Shown here: piece after piece, positions 9,644 to 17,777 of the stretch | Layout: each line of letters begins with the position of its first letter | How positions within the stretch are numbered: position 1 is the stretch's first letter | Source of the DNA: Candidatus Arcticimaribacter sp. | GTDB taxonomy: Bacteria; Bacteroidota; Bacteroidia; Flavobacteriales; Flavobacteriaceae | DNA: 32,973 bases | Direction of reading: 5' to 3' | Assembly (NCBI GenBank): GCA_011526275.1 | Contig: WTJP01000140.1 | Location: forward strand, 1-32,973 | The notes under the pieces: model-generated | What the model saw: only the letters and a program-made list of their open reading frames with translations | Told to the model about the DNA's origin: nothing | Databases searched by the model: none | Made by a program: the position numbers and the translations under genes

Positions 9644-12019
9644 ATGGAAGCTAAGATTATTTATTTGCCTCTTCTACTCTCTTTGGTAGGGCTTGTTTAC
9701 ATGTTAATCAAGGCCAGTTGGGTGAGGAAGCAAGACGCTGGAAGCGAGCGTATGGTTGAGATTTCAACCGCAATTAAAGAAGGGGCTTTAGCCTTTTTGA
9801 ATGCCGAGTATCGTCTATTGTTTGTATTCGTTCTAGTTGCCTCTGCAGCTTTATTTGGAATTTCTACTGCCGTAGAAACAACAAGCTGGATGATTGTTCC
9901 CGCTTTCGTCATTGGAGCAATTTTTTCTGCGTTCGCAGGTAACATAGGAATGCGAATTGCCACCGAGGCGAATGCACGTACTGCTGAAGCTGCTAAAACA
10001 AGTTTACCAAAAGCACTACAAGTGTCCTTTGGTGGTGGAACGGTAATGGGACTAGGTGTTGCAGGTTTAGCTGTACTTGGACTGACTTTATTGTTTTTGT
10101 TCTTTGTAGGACAATTTATGGGACAAGAGGGTTCCTTCTACGATAACATGACGGTAGTCTTAGAGGCCTTAGCTGGTTTCTCACTAGGAGCAGAGTCGAT
10201 CGCATTGTTTGCCCGTGTGGGAGGTGGTATTTACACCAAAGCCGCTGATGTTGGGGCAGATTTAGTGGGTAAAGTGGAAGCAGGTATTCCTGAAGATGAT
10301 CCACGTAACCCAGCAACCATTGCTGATAACGTAGGAGATAACGTAGGGGATGTTGCAGGTATGGGAGCCGATTTATTCGGTTCTTATGTCGCCACAGTTC
10401 TTGCTGCCATGGTGCTTGGAAACTATGTTATCCGCGACATGTCTACAGAAGTAGCATACACAGATGCTTTCAATAACATGGGTCCTATTCTACTTCCTGT
10501 TGTTATTGCAGGTGTTGGTGTTTTAGCTTCTATCATTGGAACCTTGTTTGTTAAGATTTCCGATAACAGTGCCAAAGAAGCGAAAGTACAAGCTGCACTT
10601 GATTTTGGGAACTGGGCCTCAATTGTAATCACCCTAATAGCAAGTTATTTTTTAATTGATTGGATGTTGCCTGAAACGCTAACCATGAATTTCTTTGGGG
10701 AAGGAAACAAGGCAATTCCATCAATGAATGTGTTCTTTTCTGCCTGTATCGGATTAGCTGTAGGTGCATTTATATCTATGGTTACCGCTTACTATACAAG
10801 CCTTGGTAAAAAACCGGTATTGGATATCGTACAAAACAGTTCGACTGGAGCAGCGACCAACATTATTGCTGGTTTAGCCGTTGGAATGAAGTCAACCTTA
10901 CTTTCAGTTGTGTTATTTGCAGCTGCTATTTATGGTTCTTATGCTTTGGCCGGTTTCTACGGTGTAGCACTCGCCGCTTCTGCCATGATGGCGACAACAG
11001 CCATGCAGTTGGCCATCGATGCTTTCGGTCCTATTGCTGATAATGCAGGGGGAGTAGCTGAAATGAGTGAACTCGATCCTGAAGTACGTGAACGTACCGA
11101 TATTTTAGATTCTGTTGGAAACACCACTGCCGCAGTTGGTAAAGGTTTTGCCATTGCTTCTGCAGCGTTAACAGCTTTAGCCTTGTTTGCAGCCTATGTA
11201 ACCTTCACCGGTATTGATGGAATTAACATCTTTAAAGCTGATGTATTGGCCATGTTGTTTGTTGGTGCAATGATTCCAGTTGTCTTCTCAGCTTTGGCCA
11301 TGGAGTCGGTTGGAAAAGCAGCCATGGAAATGGTGGAAGAAGTACGTCGTCAGTTTAGAGAGATTCCTGGGATTATGGAAGGGAAGGGCACACCAGAATA
11401 TGCTAAGTGTGTGGATATCTCTACCAAAGCAGCCTTAAAAGAAATGTTGATGCCCGGTTTAATTACCATTATCACCCCTATTCTCATTGGACTATTCTTT
11501 GGTGCTGAACCATTAGGAGGCTATATGGCAGGAGTATGTGTTAGTGGTGTAATGTGGGCCATTTTCCAGAACAATGCTGGAGGTGCTTGGGACAACGCTA
11601 AAAAATCGTTCGAAGCTGGTGTTGAAATTAATGGAGAAATGACCTTTAAAGGATCTGATGCGCACAAAGCCGCCGTTACTGGTGACACCGTGGGAGATCC
11701 ATTTAAAGATACTTCAGGACCATCCATGAATATCTTGATAAAATTAACCTGTTTAGTAGGATTGGTAATTGCACCGCTTTTGGGATCACATGCTGCACCA
11801 CAACATGCAGAGGTGGTTAAAGAAGAAGTGCGTAAAGAAATTCGTGTAGAAGTTAATGCAGATGATAGTGGTCAAGTAGAAGCTGTCATTCAAACAACGA
11901 CTACTGAAAATGGAGAAACCACTACGGAAGAAAAAGTAATTACGGGTACAGAAGAAGAGGTGAAAGCCGCTGTAGCTGAACTGAAAGAGGTTGATATTCA
12001 ACTCAACAAAGAAGAGTAG
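9644..12019 (+). CDS. hppA: Membrane-bound (V-type) ion-translocating inorganic pyrophosphatase with charged C-terminal extension
   Basis: 791 aa; [47 protein letters not shown] catalytic motif; [10 protein letters not shown] (Ala at the position typical of K+-dependent enzymes). Confidence 0.95.
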   Translation: MEAKIIYLPLLLSLVGLVYMLIKASWVRKQDAGSERMVEISTAIKEGALAFLNAEYRLLFVFVLVASAALFGISTAVETTSWMIVPAFVIGAIFSAFAGNIGMRIATEANARTAEAAKTSLPKALQVSFGGGTVMGLGVAGLAVLGLTLLFLFFVGQFMGQEGSFYDNMTVVLEALAGFSLGAESIALFARVGGGIYTKAADVGADLVGKVEAGIPEDDPRNPATIADNVGDNVGDVAGMGADLFGSYVATVLAAMVLGNYVIRDMSTEVAYTDAFNNMGPILLPVVIAGVGVLASIIGTLFVKISDNSAKEAKVQAALDFGNWASIVITLIASYFLIDWMLPETLTMNFFGEGNKAIPSMNVFFSACIGLAVGAFISMVTAYYTSLGKKPVLDIVQNSSTGAATNIIAGLAVGMKSTLLSVVLFAAAIYGSYALAGFYGVALAASAMMATTAMQLAIDAFGPIADNAGGVAEMSELDPEVRERTDILDSVGNTTAAVGKGFAIASAALTALALFAAYVTFTGIDGINIFKADVLAMLFVGAMIPVVFSALAMESVGKAAMEMVEEVRRQFREIPGIMEGKGTPEYAKCVDISTKAALKEMLMPGLITIITPILIGLFFGAEPLGGYMAGVCVSGVMWAIFQNNAGGAWDNAKKSFEAGVEINGEMTFKGSDAHKAAVTGDTVGDPFKDTSGPSMNILIKLTCLVGLVIAPLLGSHAAPQHAEVVKEEVRKEIRVEVNADDSGQVEAVIQTTTTENGETTTEEKVITGTEEEVKAAVAELKEVDIQLNKEE

Positions 12020-12037
12020 ATTATCTTTTACATAAAC

Positions 12038-12067
12038 AAAAAAGCCGACCATTTGGTCGGCTTTTTT
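12038..12067. terminator. Bidirectional rho-independent terminator between hppA and the deoxynucleoside kinase gene
   Basis: AAAAAAGCCGACC ATTT GGTCGGCTTTTTTT; poly-A/poly-T on both sides between convergent genes. Confidence 0.92.
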
Positions 12068-12083
12068 TATGGGTGTAATTGGT

Positions 12084-12698
12084 CTAAAATAGACCGTTTA
12101 TTTCGGCGTCAATCATTTCAATGATTTTCCCTAAATCCTCTGGTTGATTGACAAAATCGAGATCGTCAACATCGATAATCAAAAGCTTACCTTTGTCATA
12201 ACCTTCAATCCATGCTTCATAACGCTCATTTAAACGACTCAAGTAATCGATGCTAATCGAGTTTTCATATTCTCTTCCGCGTTGATGGATTTGTTTTACT
12301 AGGTTGGGAATACTGCTGCGCAAATAAATCATTAAATCGGGGCCAGTAACGAGGGCCTCCATGAGGTTGAACAGTTGCCGATAATTTTCAAAGTCCCTTT
12401 TGGTGAGCAAACCCATGGCATGCAGGTTGGGTGCAAAGATGTAGGCGTCTTCATAGATGGTTCTATCTTGTATCACCTTTTTACCACTGCGTTGAATGTC
12501 GAGTAACTGCCCAAAACGACTATTTAAAAAGTAAATTTGAAGGTTAAATGACCAGCGTTCCATCTCGTGATAAAAATCATCGAGGTAAGGATTTTCAACT
12601 ACTTCTTCATAGTGTGCTTGCCATCGGTAGTGTTTAGACAATAGCTTCGTTAAGGTTGTTTTTCCTGCGCCAATGTTACCGGCGATGGCTATGTGCAT
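12084..12698 (-). CDS. Deoxynucleoside kinase
   Basis: 204 aa; MHIAIAGNIGAGKTTLTKLLSKHY P-loop, QDRTIYEDAYIFA, IYLRSSIPNLVKQIHQRGREYE. Confidence 0.9.
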   Translation of the reverse strand: MHIAIAGNIGAGKTTLTKLLSKHYRWQAHYEEVVENPYLDDFYHEMERWSFNLQIYFLNSRFGQLLDIQRSGKKVIQDRTIYEDAYIFAPNLHAMGLLTKRDFENYRQLFNLMEALVTGPDLMIYLRSSIPNLVKQIHQRGREYENSISIDYLSRLNERYEAWIEGYDKGKLLIIDVDDLDFVNQPEDLGKIIEMIDAEINGLF

Positions 12699-12813
12699 AT
12701 TGAGAAAATTTAAGTTCTAAGCTCAGTTTGTTTACTTGCTTAAAAATAATTCCTTTTTTTAAAAGGGGAAAACAAATTAATGAGAAGACCATAGGATATA
12801 CTGCATTTAGGTA

Positions 12814-12844
12814 TTGTGCAGCTTAAAAAAAGCATTTATCTTTG
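12814..12844 (+). promoter_or_regulatory. Promoter of the metK-metF operon (TTG -33, TATCTTTG -7)
   Basis: TTG 12814-12816, 20-nt spacer, TATCTTTG 12837-12844; transcript would begin just before the riboswitch aptamer at 12857. Confidence 0.75.
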
Positions 12845-12856
12845 CATAAATATTAA

Positions 12857-12907
12857 CGAGGAAGGATTTGACTGATTGCAAACCTCGAGAAAAAAATGCT
12901 AAAACAG
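12857..12907 (+). ncRNA. SAM-II-type riboswitch aptamer in the 5' leader of metK
   Basis: CGAGG-AAGGATTTGACTGATTGCAAA-CCTCG-AGAAAAAAATGCTAAAACAG. P1 = 12857-12861/12883-12887; pseudoknot pairs GCA 12878-12880/TGC 12897-12899 and CTG 12872-12874/CAG 12905-12907; conserved GATTT...ATTGCAA...AAATGCTAAAA segments match the remembered metX SAM-II architecture. Confidence 0.82.
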
Positions 12908-12909
12908 AA

Positions 12910-12956
12910 TTGCTTTCGTTGAACGAGCGAATCTTCAAAATCCTTCCAGAAAGCAA
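12910..12956 (+). promoter_or_regulatory. Candidate expression-platform hairpin between the aptamer and the metK start codon
   Basis: TTGCTTTC (12910-12917) is perfectly complementary to GAAAGCAA (12949-12956), 6 nt before ATG 12963. Confidence 0.5.
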
Positions 12957-12962
12957 ATTTAA

Positions 12963-14219
12963 ATGGCCTATTTTTTTACCTCAGAATCTGTAAGCGAAGG
13001 ACACCCCGACAAAGTTTCCGACCAAATTAGCGACGCGTTAATCGATCACTTTTTAGCTTTTGACCCTGAAAGTAAAGTTGCTTGTGAAACTTTGGTGACC
13101 ACTGGTCAAGTGGTATTAGCTGGCGAAGTGAAGAGTACAACTTATCTCGATGTGCAAAAAATTGCCCGAGACACCATCAATAAAATTGGGTACACCAAAG
13201 GAGAATATCAGTTTTCCGGCGACTCTTGTGGAGTTATTTCATTAATTCACGAACAATCACAAGACATCAATCAAGGGGTTGATCGTGCAGAGAAGAAAGA
13301 GCAAGGAGCTGGTGATCAAGGAATCATGTTTGGCTATGCTTCCAACGAGACCGATAATTACATGCCTTTAGCGTTGGATCTATCGCACAAACTTTTAATC
13401 GAGCTTGCGGAGCTAAGAAGAGAGAATAAAGACATTACTTATTTACGCCCCGATGCTAAATCACAGGTAACCCTCGAATATGACGATAATGATGTACCTG
13501 TTCGCATTGATACGATTGTGATTTCGACCCAACACGACGCATTCGATAGCGATGACGATCGCATGTTAGCGAAAATCAAAGAGGATATCATTTCCATTCT
13601 GATACCGCGTGTAAAGGCGCAATTACCAGAACGCATTCAGGCATTATTTGATGACAATATTACCTACCACATCAATCCAACAGGAAAATTTGTGATTGGT
13701 GGGCCTCATGGCGATACCGGATTAACTGGTAGAAAAATTATCGTGGACACCTATGGAGGAAAAGGCGGTCATGGAGGGGGTGCTTTTAGTGGAAAAGATC
13801 CGAGTAAAGTGGACCGTAGTGCAGCCTATGCAGCACGTCATATCGCTAAGAATCTAGTAGCTGCAGGAGTTGCTGATGAACTGTTGGTTCAGTTGAGTTA
13901 TGCGATTGGGGTAGCTAAGCCTACTTCCATTGCAGTAAATACCTATGGAAAATCTAAGGTCAATTTAACCGACGGTGAAATTGCAGAGAAAATCCAATCC
14001 ATCTTCGACTTAACGCCTTACGGGATTGAGCAGCGTTTAAAATTACGTACACCCATTTATTCAGAAACAGCGGCCTACGGCCACATGGGAAGAACACCTG
14101 AGACCGTTACCAAAACCTTTACATCGCCCTACAGCGGTGAAGTTAGCCTAGAAGTAGAACTCTTTACTTGGGAGAAACTCGATCAAGTAGAGCAAATTAA
14201 AGCAGCATTTAACCTTTAA
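12963..14219 (+). CDS. metK: S-adenosylmethionine synthetase
   Basis: 418 aa; [61 protein letters not shown]. Confidence 0.97.
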   Translation: MAYFFTSESVSEGHPDKVSDQISDALIDHFLAFDPESKVACETLVTTGQVVLAGEVKSTTYLDVQKIARDTINKIGYTKGEYQFSGDSCGVISLIHEQSQDINQGVDRAEKKEQGAGDQGIMFGYASNETDNYMPLALDLSHKLLIELAELRRENKDITYLRPDAKSQVTLEYDDNDVPVRIDTIVISTQHDAFDSDDDRMLAKIKEDIISILIPRVKAQLPERIQALFDDNITYHINPTGKFVIGGPHGDTGLTGRKIIVDTYGGKGGHGGGAFSGKDPSKVDRSAAYAARHIAKNLVAAGVADELLVQLSYAIGVAKPTSIAVNTYGKSKVNLTDGEIAEKIQSIFDLTPYGIEQRLKLRTPIYSETAAYGHMGRTPETVTKTFTSPYSGEVSLEVELFTWEKLDQVEQIKAAFNL

Positions 14220-14222
14220 TTC

Positions 14223-15173
14223 ATGATTCTTTCCCCGAGTACATCTAAATTACAACACCTGCGGTTGACCAATGGTCAAGCCTTGAGTTACCAGCATTTT
14301 GGGCAAGACTATCTCAGTGCGCCCGTGGTGGTCATTAACCATCCGTTAACTGCGAATTCATGCGTTACTGGGCCCGATGGTTGGTGGAGTGATTTAGTAG
14401 GCGAAGGGAAAACGATCGATACCAACCGTTACGCCATAATTGCTTTTAATATTCCTGGAAATGGTTATGATGGCTTTTTCTTGGAGAACTATAAACATTG
14501 GCATACCGGAACTGTAGCCGGGTTCTTTTGCGCTGGATTACGTCAGTTGGGCATTGAGAAAGTTCACACTTTAATTGGTGGATCTATTGGAGCGGGTATT
14601 GCTTGGGAAATGGCCGCGTTGAGCCCTAGTTTTATTGAACGCATGATTCCTGTGGGGGGCGATTGGAAATCCTCCGACTGGATGATTGCCAATACTTTTA
14701 TTCAAAGCAAAATACTCAATAGTGATTCAAAACCACTACAAACTGCGCGTATGCACGCTATGATGTGCTATCGCACTCCTGAGTCTTTCAAGTTGCGTTT
14801 TAATCGAACGAAAAACAAAGAGTTAGGGATGTATAATGTAGAATCATGGTTGTTGTATCACGGTGAAAAGCTGAATGAACGTTTTGAATTACAAGCCTAT
14901 AAAACAATGAATCATTTACTGGGGAGTATTGATATTACCCGAAATGGAAAGTCTTTCGAAGAAAACATTCAAGGCATACAGTCAGAGATTCATATTGTAT
15001 CCATCAATAGCGACATTTTCTTCCCCTTGAACGAAGATTTGGAAACTGTTGCCTTGGCAAAAAGTGCAGGGGTTAAAATTGAACACCACATTCTTGAGTC
15101 CCCTTACGGACACGATGCCTTTTTGATGGAGCCCAAGAAAGTACGCCTCATATTAGAAAAAATAATGCAATAG
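14223..15173 (+). CDS. Alpha/beta hydrolase fold, homoserine O-acetyltransferase (MetX)-like
   Basis: 316 aa; NHPLTANSCVTGPDGWWSDLVGEGKTIDTNRYAIIAFNIPGNGYDG, LIGGSIGAGIAWEMAAL, C-terminal YGHDAFL; first gene after metK in a methionine operon. Confidence 0.8.
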   Translation: MILSPSTSKLQHLRLTNGQALSYQHFGQDYLSAPVVVINHPLTANSCVTGPDGWWSDLVGEGKTIDTNRYAIIAFNIPGNGYDGFFLENYKHWHTGTVAGFFCAGLRQLGIEKVHTLIGGSIGAGIAWEMAALSPSFIERMIPVGGDWKSSDWMIANTFIQSKILNSDSKPLQTARMHAMMCYRTPESFKLRFNRTKNKELGMYNVESWLLYHGEKLNERFELQAYKTMNHLLGSIDITRNGKSFEENIQGIQSEIHIVSINSDIFFPLNEDLETVALAKSAGVKIEHHILESPYGHDAFLMEPKKVRLILEKIMQ

Positions 15174-15180
15174 AATTAAG

Positions 15181-15609
15181 ATGAAAGTACAATTAGAACG
15201 CATTAACAAAGATTATTTATTTGAAGTTCGCAACGAAGCCGGACGCAGCGTCATTTTAGACAACAAGTCTAAAACCGAGGGTGTTGTGGCAGGTATCAGT
15301 CCCATGGAGCTGGTGCTTATGGGGGTTGCTGGTTGCAGTAGCATCGATATAGTTGCCATTTTAGGGAAACAGAAGATTAACCCAGACAGCTTGCGTATGG
15401 AAGTACATGGTCTTCGCGAAGAAGGTGCAGTACCTGCTTTGTTTCACACCATCGAAATTACCATTCATTTAGAAGGGGAGAACATTACACCCGAAAAAGC
15501 GACCCGTGCTGCCAAGCTGTCTTATGAGAAATATTGTTCAGTGTCCAAAATGATCGATTCGGTAGCTGATATTAATTTTAAGATCGTCTTAAACGGAAAA
15601 GCCATATGA
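15181..15609 (+). CDS. OsmC family protein
   Basis: 142 aa; SPMELVLMGVAGCSSIDIVAIL (OsmC Cys), AAKLSYEKYCSVSKMI (second Cys). Confidence 0.88.
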   Translation: MKVQLERINKDYLFEVRNEAGRSVILDNKSKTEGVVAGISPMELVLMGVAGCSSIDIVAILGKQKINPDSLRMEVHGLREEGAVPALFHTIEITIHLEGENITPEKATRAAKLSYEKYCSVSKMIDSVADINFKIVLNGKAI

Positions 15610-16775
15610 GCCATAAACTAGAAACCAAGGCCATTCGCACCCAAATGGAGCGCTCGCAATACCTAGAGCATTCCACTCCTTTGCACCTCACTTCAAGCTT
15701 TGTTTTTGAAGATGCAGAGGAAATGCGTGCAGCCTTCGCAGAAGAAAAAGAAAGGAATATTTACAGTCGTTTTACCAATCCCAATACATCAGAATTGGTT
15801 GAAAAGGTAGCCGATATGGAAGGCGCAGAAGACGGCGTAGCCTTTGCCACAGGTATGGGGGCTGTTTTTGGTACGTTCGCTGCTCTACTAGACAGTGGCG
15901 ATCACATTGTCTCGGCGCGCTCAGTATTTGGATCTACCCACACTTTGTTCACTAAGTTTTTACCCAAGTGGAATATTGAAACTTCCTATTTTAAGGTAGA
16001 TGAACCAGAAAAAGCAGAAGCGCTTATTCAGCCCAATACTAAAATTTTATATGCTGAAACACCCACCAATCCGGGGGTTGATGTGTTGGATTTGAGCTAT
16101 TTGGGTGATTTAGCCAAGAAGCACAATTTGATTTTGGTCATAGACAACTGCTTCGCCACTCCCTATCTGCAGCAACCCATTCAGTTTGGCGCAGATTTGG
16201 TTATCCATTCGGCAACTAAATTGATCGACGGTCAAGGCCGTGTTTTAGGCGGGGTTACTGTAGGCCGAAAAGATTTGATTCGAGAAATATATTTATTTGC
16301 GCGAAATACAGGATCATCGCTATCTCCATTCAACGCTTGGGTGCTTTCAAAAAGTATGGAAACACTTCCAGTACGTGTCGATCGCCATTGCCAAACAGCT
16401 TTGACTGTAGCTACTTTCTTGGAAGAACACCCTCAAGTGAATTGGGTAAAGTATCCTTTTTTGAAATCGCATCCGCAATATGAATTAGCGAAAAAGCAGA
16501 TGAGTCAAGGAGGAAGTATTATCGCTTTTGAGGTAAAAGGTGGATTAGAAGCAGGACGCCAATTTTTTGATAACATCAAATTATTATCCCTTTCCTCTAA
16601 CCTTGGCGATTCAAGAACCATAGTAACGCATCCCGCCTCAACGACCCACAGTAAACTTTCGGTTGAAGATCGTTTAGAGGTTGGTATTACCGACGGAATG
16701 GTGCGTCTTTCTATTGGACTTGAGCATCAGGAAGATATAATTAACGATTTAAAGCAAGCTTTAGAAGCAAAATAA
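15606..16775 (+). CDS. metZ: Trans-sulfuration PLP enzyme, O-succinyl/O-acetylhomoserine sulfhydrylase type
   Basis: 389 aa; YSRFTNPNTSELVEKVADMEGAEDGVAFATGMGA, VIHSATKLIDGQGRVLGG PLP-Lys motif; 4-nt ATGA overlap with the upstream OsmC gene. Confidence 0.88.
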   Translation: MSHKLETKAIRTQMERSQYLEHSTPLHLTSSFVFEDAEEMRAAFAEEKERNIYSRFTNPNTSELVEKVADMEGAEDGVAFATGMGAVFGTFAALLDSGDHIVSARSVFGSTHTLFTKFLPKWNIETSYFKVDEPEKAEALIQPNTKILYAETPTNPGVDVLDLSYLGDLAKKHNLILVIDNCFATPYLQQPIQFGADLVIHSATKLIDGQGRVLGGVTVGRKDLIREIYLFARNTGSSLSPFNAWVLSKSMETLPVRVDRHCQTALTVATFLEEHPQVNWVKYPFLKSHPQYELAKKQMSQGGSIIAFEVKGGLEAGRQFFDNIKLLSLSSNLGDSRTIVTHPASTTHSKLSVEDRLEVGITDGMVRLSIGLEHQEDIINDLKQALEAK

Positions 16776-17777
16776 ATGACACCCATAGAAACAGCTTTGC
16801 AGGAAAAAATTTTAGTGCTTGATGGTGCCATGGGGACCATGTTACAAGCCTATAAATTTGAGGAGGAGGATTTTCGTGGGGAACGATTTAAGGACCACCC
16901 TTCACCTTTAAAAGGGAACAATGATTTACTATCATTAACACAGCCCGAAGCCATTAAAGCAGTACATCGAGAATATTTTGAAGTAGGTGCCGACATCGTT
17001 GAGACCAATACCTTTTCTTCTACTTCTATAGGAATGGCCGATTATGCCATGGAAGATTTGGTTTATGAACTTAATTTTGCCTCTGCTCAACTGGCAAAAA
17101 CAGTGGCTGATGAGTTTACTCAAGCCAACCCACACAAACCACGTTTTGTAGCGGGTTCTATTGGACCAACTAACCGTACAGCTAGCATGTCGCCCGACGT
17201 GAATGATCCTGGTTATCGAGCCGTTACTTTTGATGAACTCGTGGAGGCCTACAGCGAGCAAGTTCGGGGTTTAGTCGATGGTGGCGCCGATGTCCTTTTG
17301 GTGGAAACCGTTTTTGATACCTTAAATGCAAAAGCCGCCTTGTTTGCGATTGATGTCTTAAAAGAGGAAAACAATTGGGATATCCCAGTCATGATTAGTG
17401 GAACCATAACAGATGCCAGTGGAAGAACTCTCTCCGGTCAAACGGTAGAGGCTTTTGCGGTATCGGTATCGCATATTCCTTTATTGAGCATTGGTTTTAA
17501 TTGCGCTTTAGGAGCCGATCAATTACTCCCTTATTTACGCCGACTATCGAATACAACAGAAACATTGGTTTCTGCTCACCCCAACGCAGGCTTACCCAAT
17601 GCCTTTGGGGCTTATGATCAAACCCCAGAAGAAATGCGGGATTTGATTCAAAAATATTTAGATGAGAATTTGGTCAACATCATTGGTGGATGCTGTGGTT
17701 CAACCCCAGAGCATATCCGTCAAATTGCAGAGGTGGCCATGCAACACAAACCCAGAAAAGTTTCTTTGAACGCCTAA
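16776..17777 (+). CDS. metH: Methionine synthase N-terminal module (homocysteine S-methyltransferase domain), separate ORF
   Basis: 333 aa; [72 protein letters not shown]. Confidence 0.93.
   Translation: MTPIETALQEKILVLDGAMGTMLQAYKFEEEDFRGERFKDHPSPLKGNNDLLSLTQPEAIKAVHREYFEVGADIVETNTFSSTSIGMADYAMEDLVYELNFASAQLAKTVADEFTQANPHKPRFVAGSIGPTNRTASMSPDVNDPGYRAVTFDELVEAYSEQVRGLVDGGADVLLVETVFDTLNAKAALFAIDVLKEENNWDIPVMISGTITDASGRTLSGQTVEAFAVSVSHIPLLSIGFNCALGADQLLPYLRRLSNTTETLVSAHPNAGLPNAFGAYDQTPEEMRDLIQKYLDENLVNIIGGCCGSTPEHIRQIAEVAMQHKPRKVSLNA

Noticed and set aside
12750-12770. Inverted repeat TTCCTTTTTTTAAAAGGGGAA upstream of the deoxynucleoside kinase gene
   Set aside because: A/T-dominated homopolymer symmetry; no transcript to terminate and no clear operator context.
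12949-12976. Possible transcription terminator at the start of metK (hairpin ending 12956 followed by T7 at ~12970)
   Set aside because: The T run is ~13 nt beyond the hairpin and inside codons 3-6 (MAYFFT); too far for an intrinsic terminator. Translational control is a better fit.
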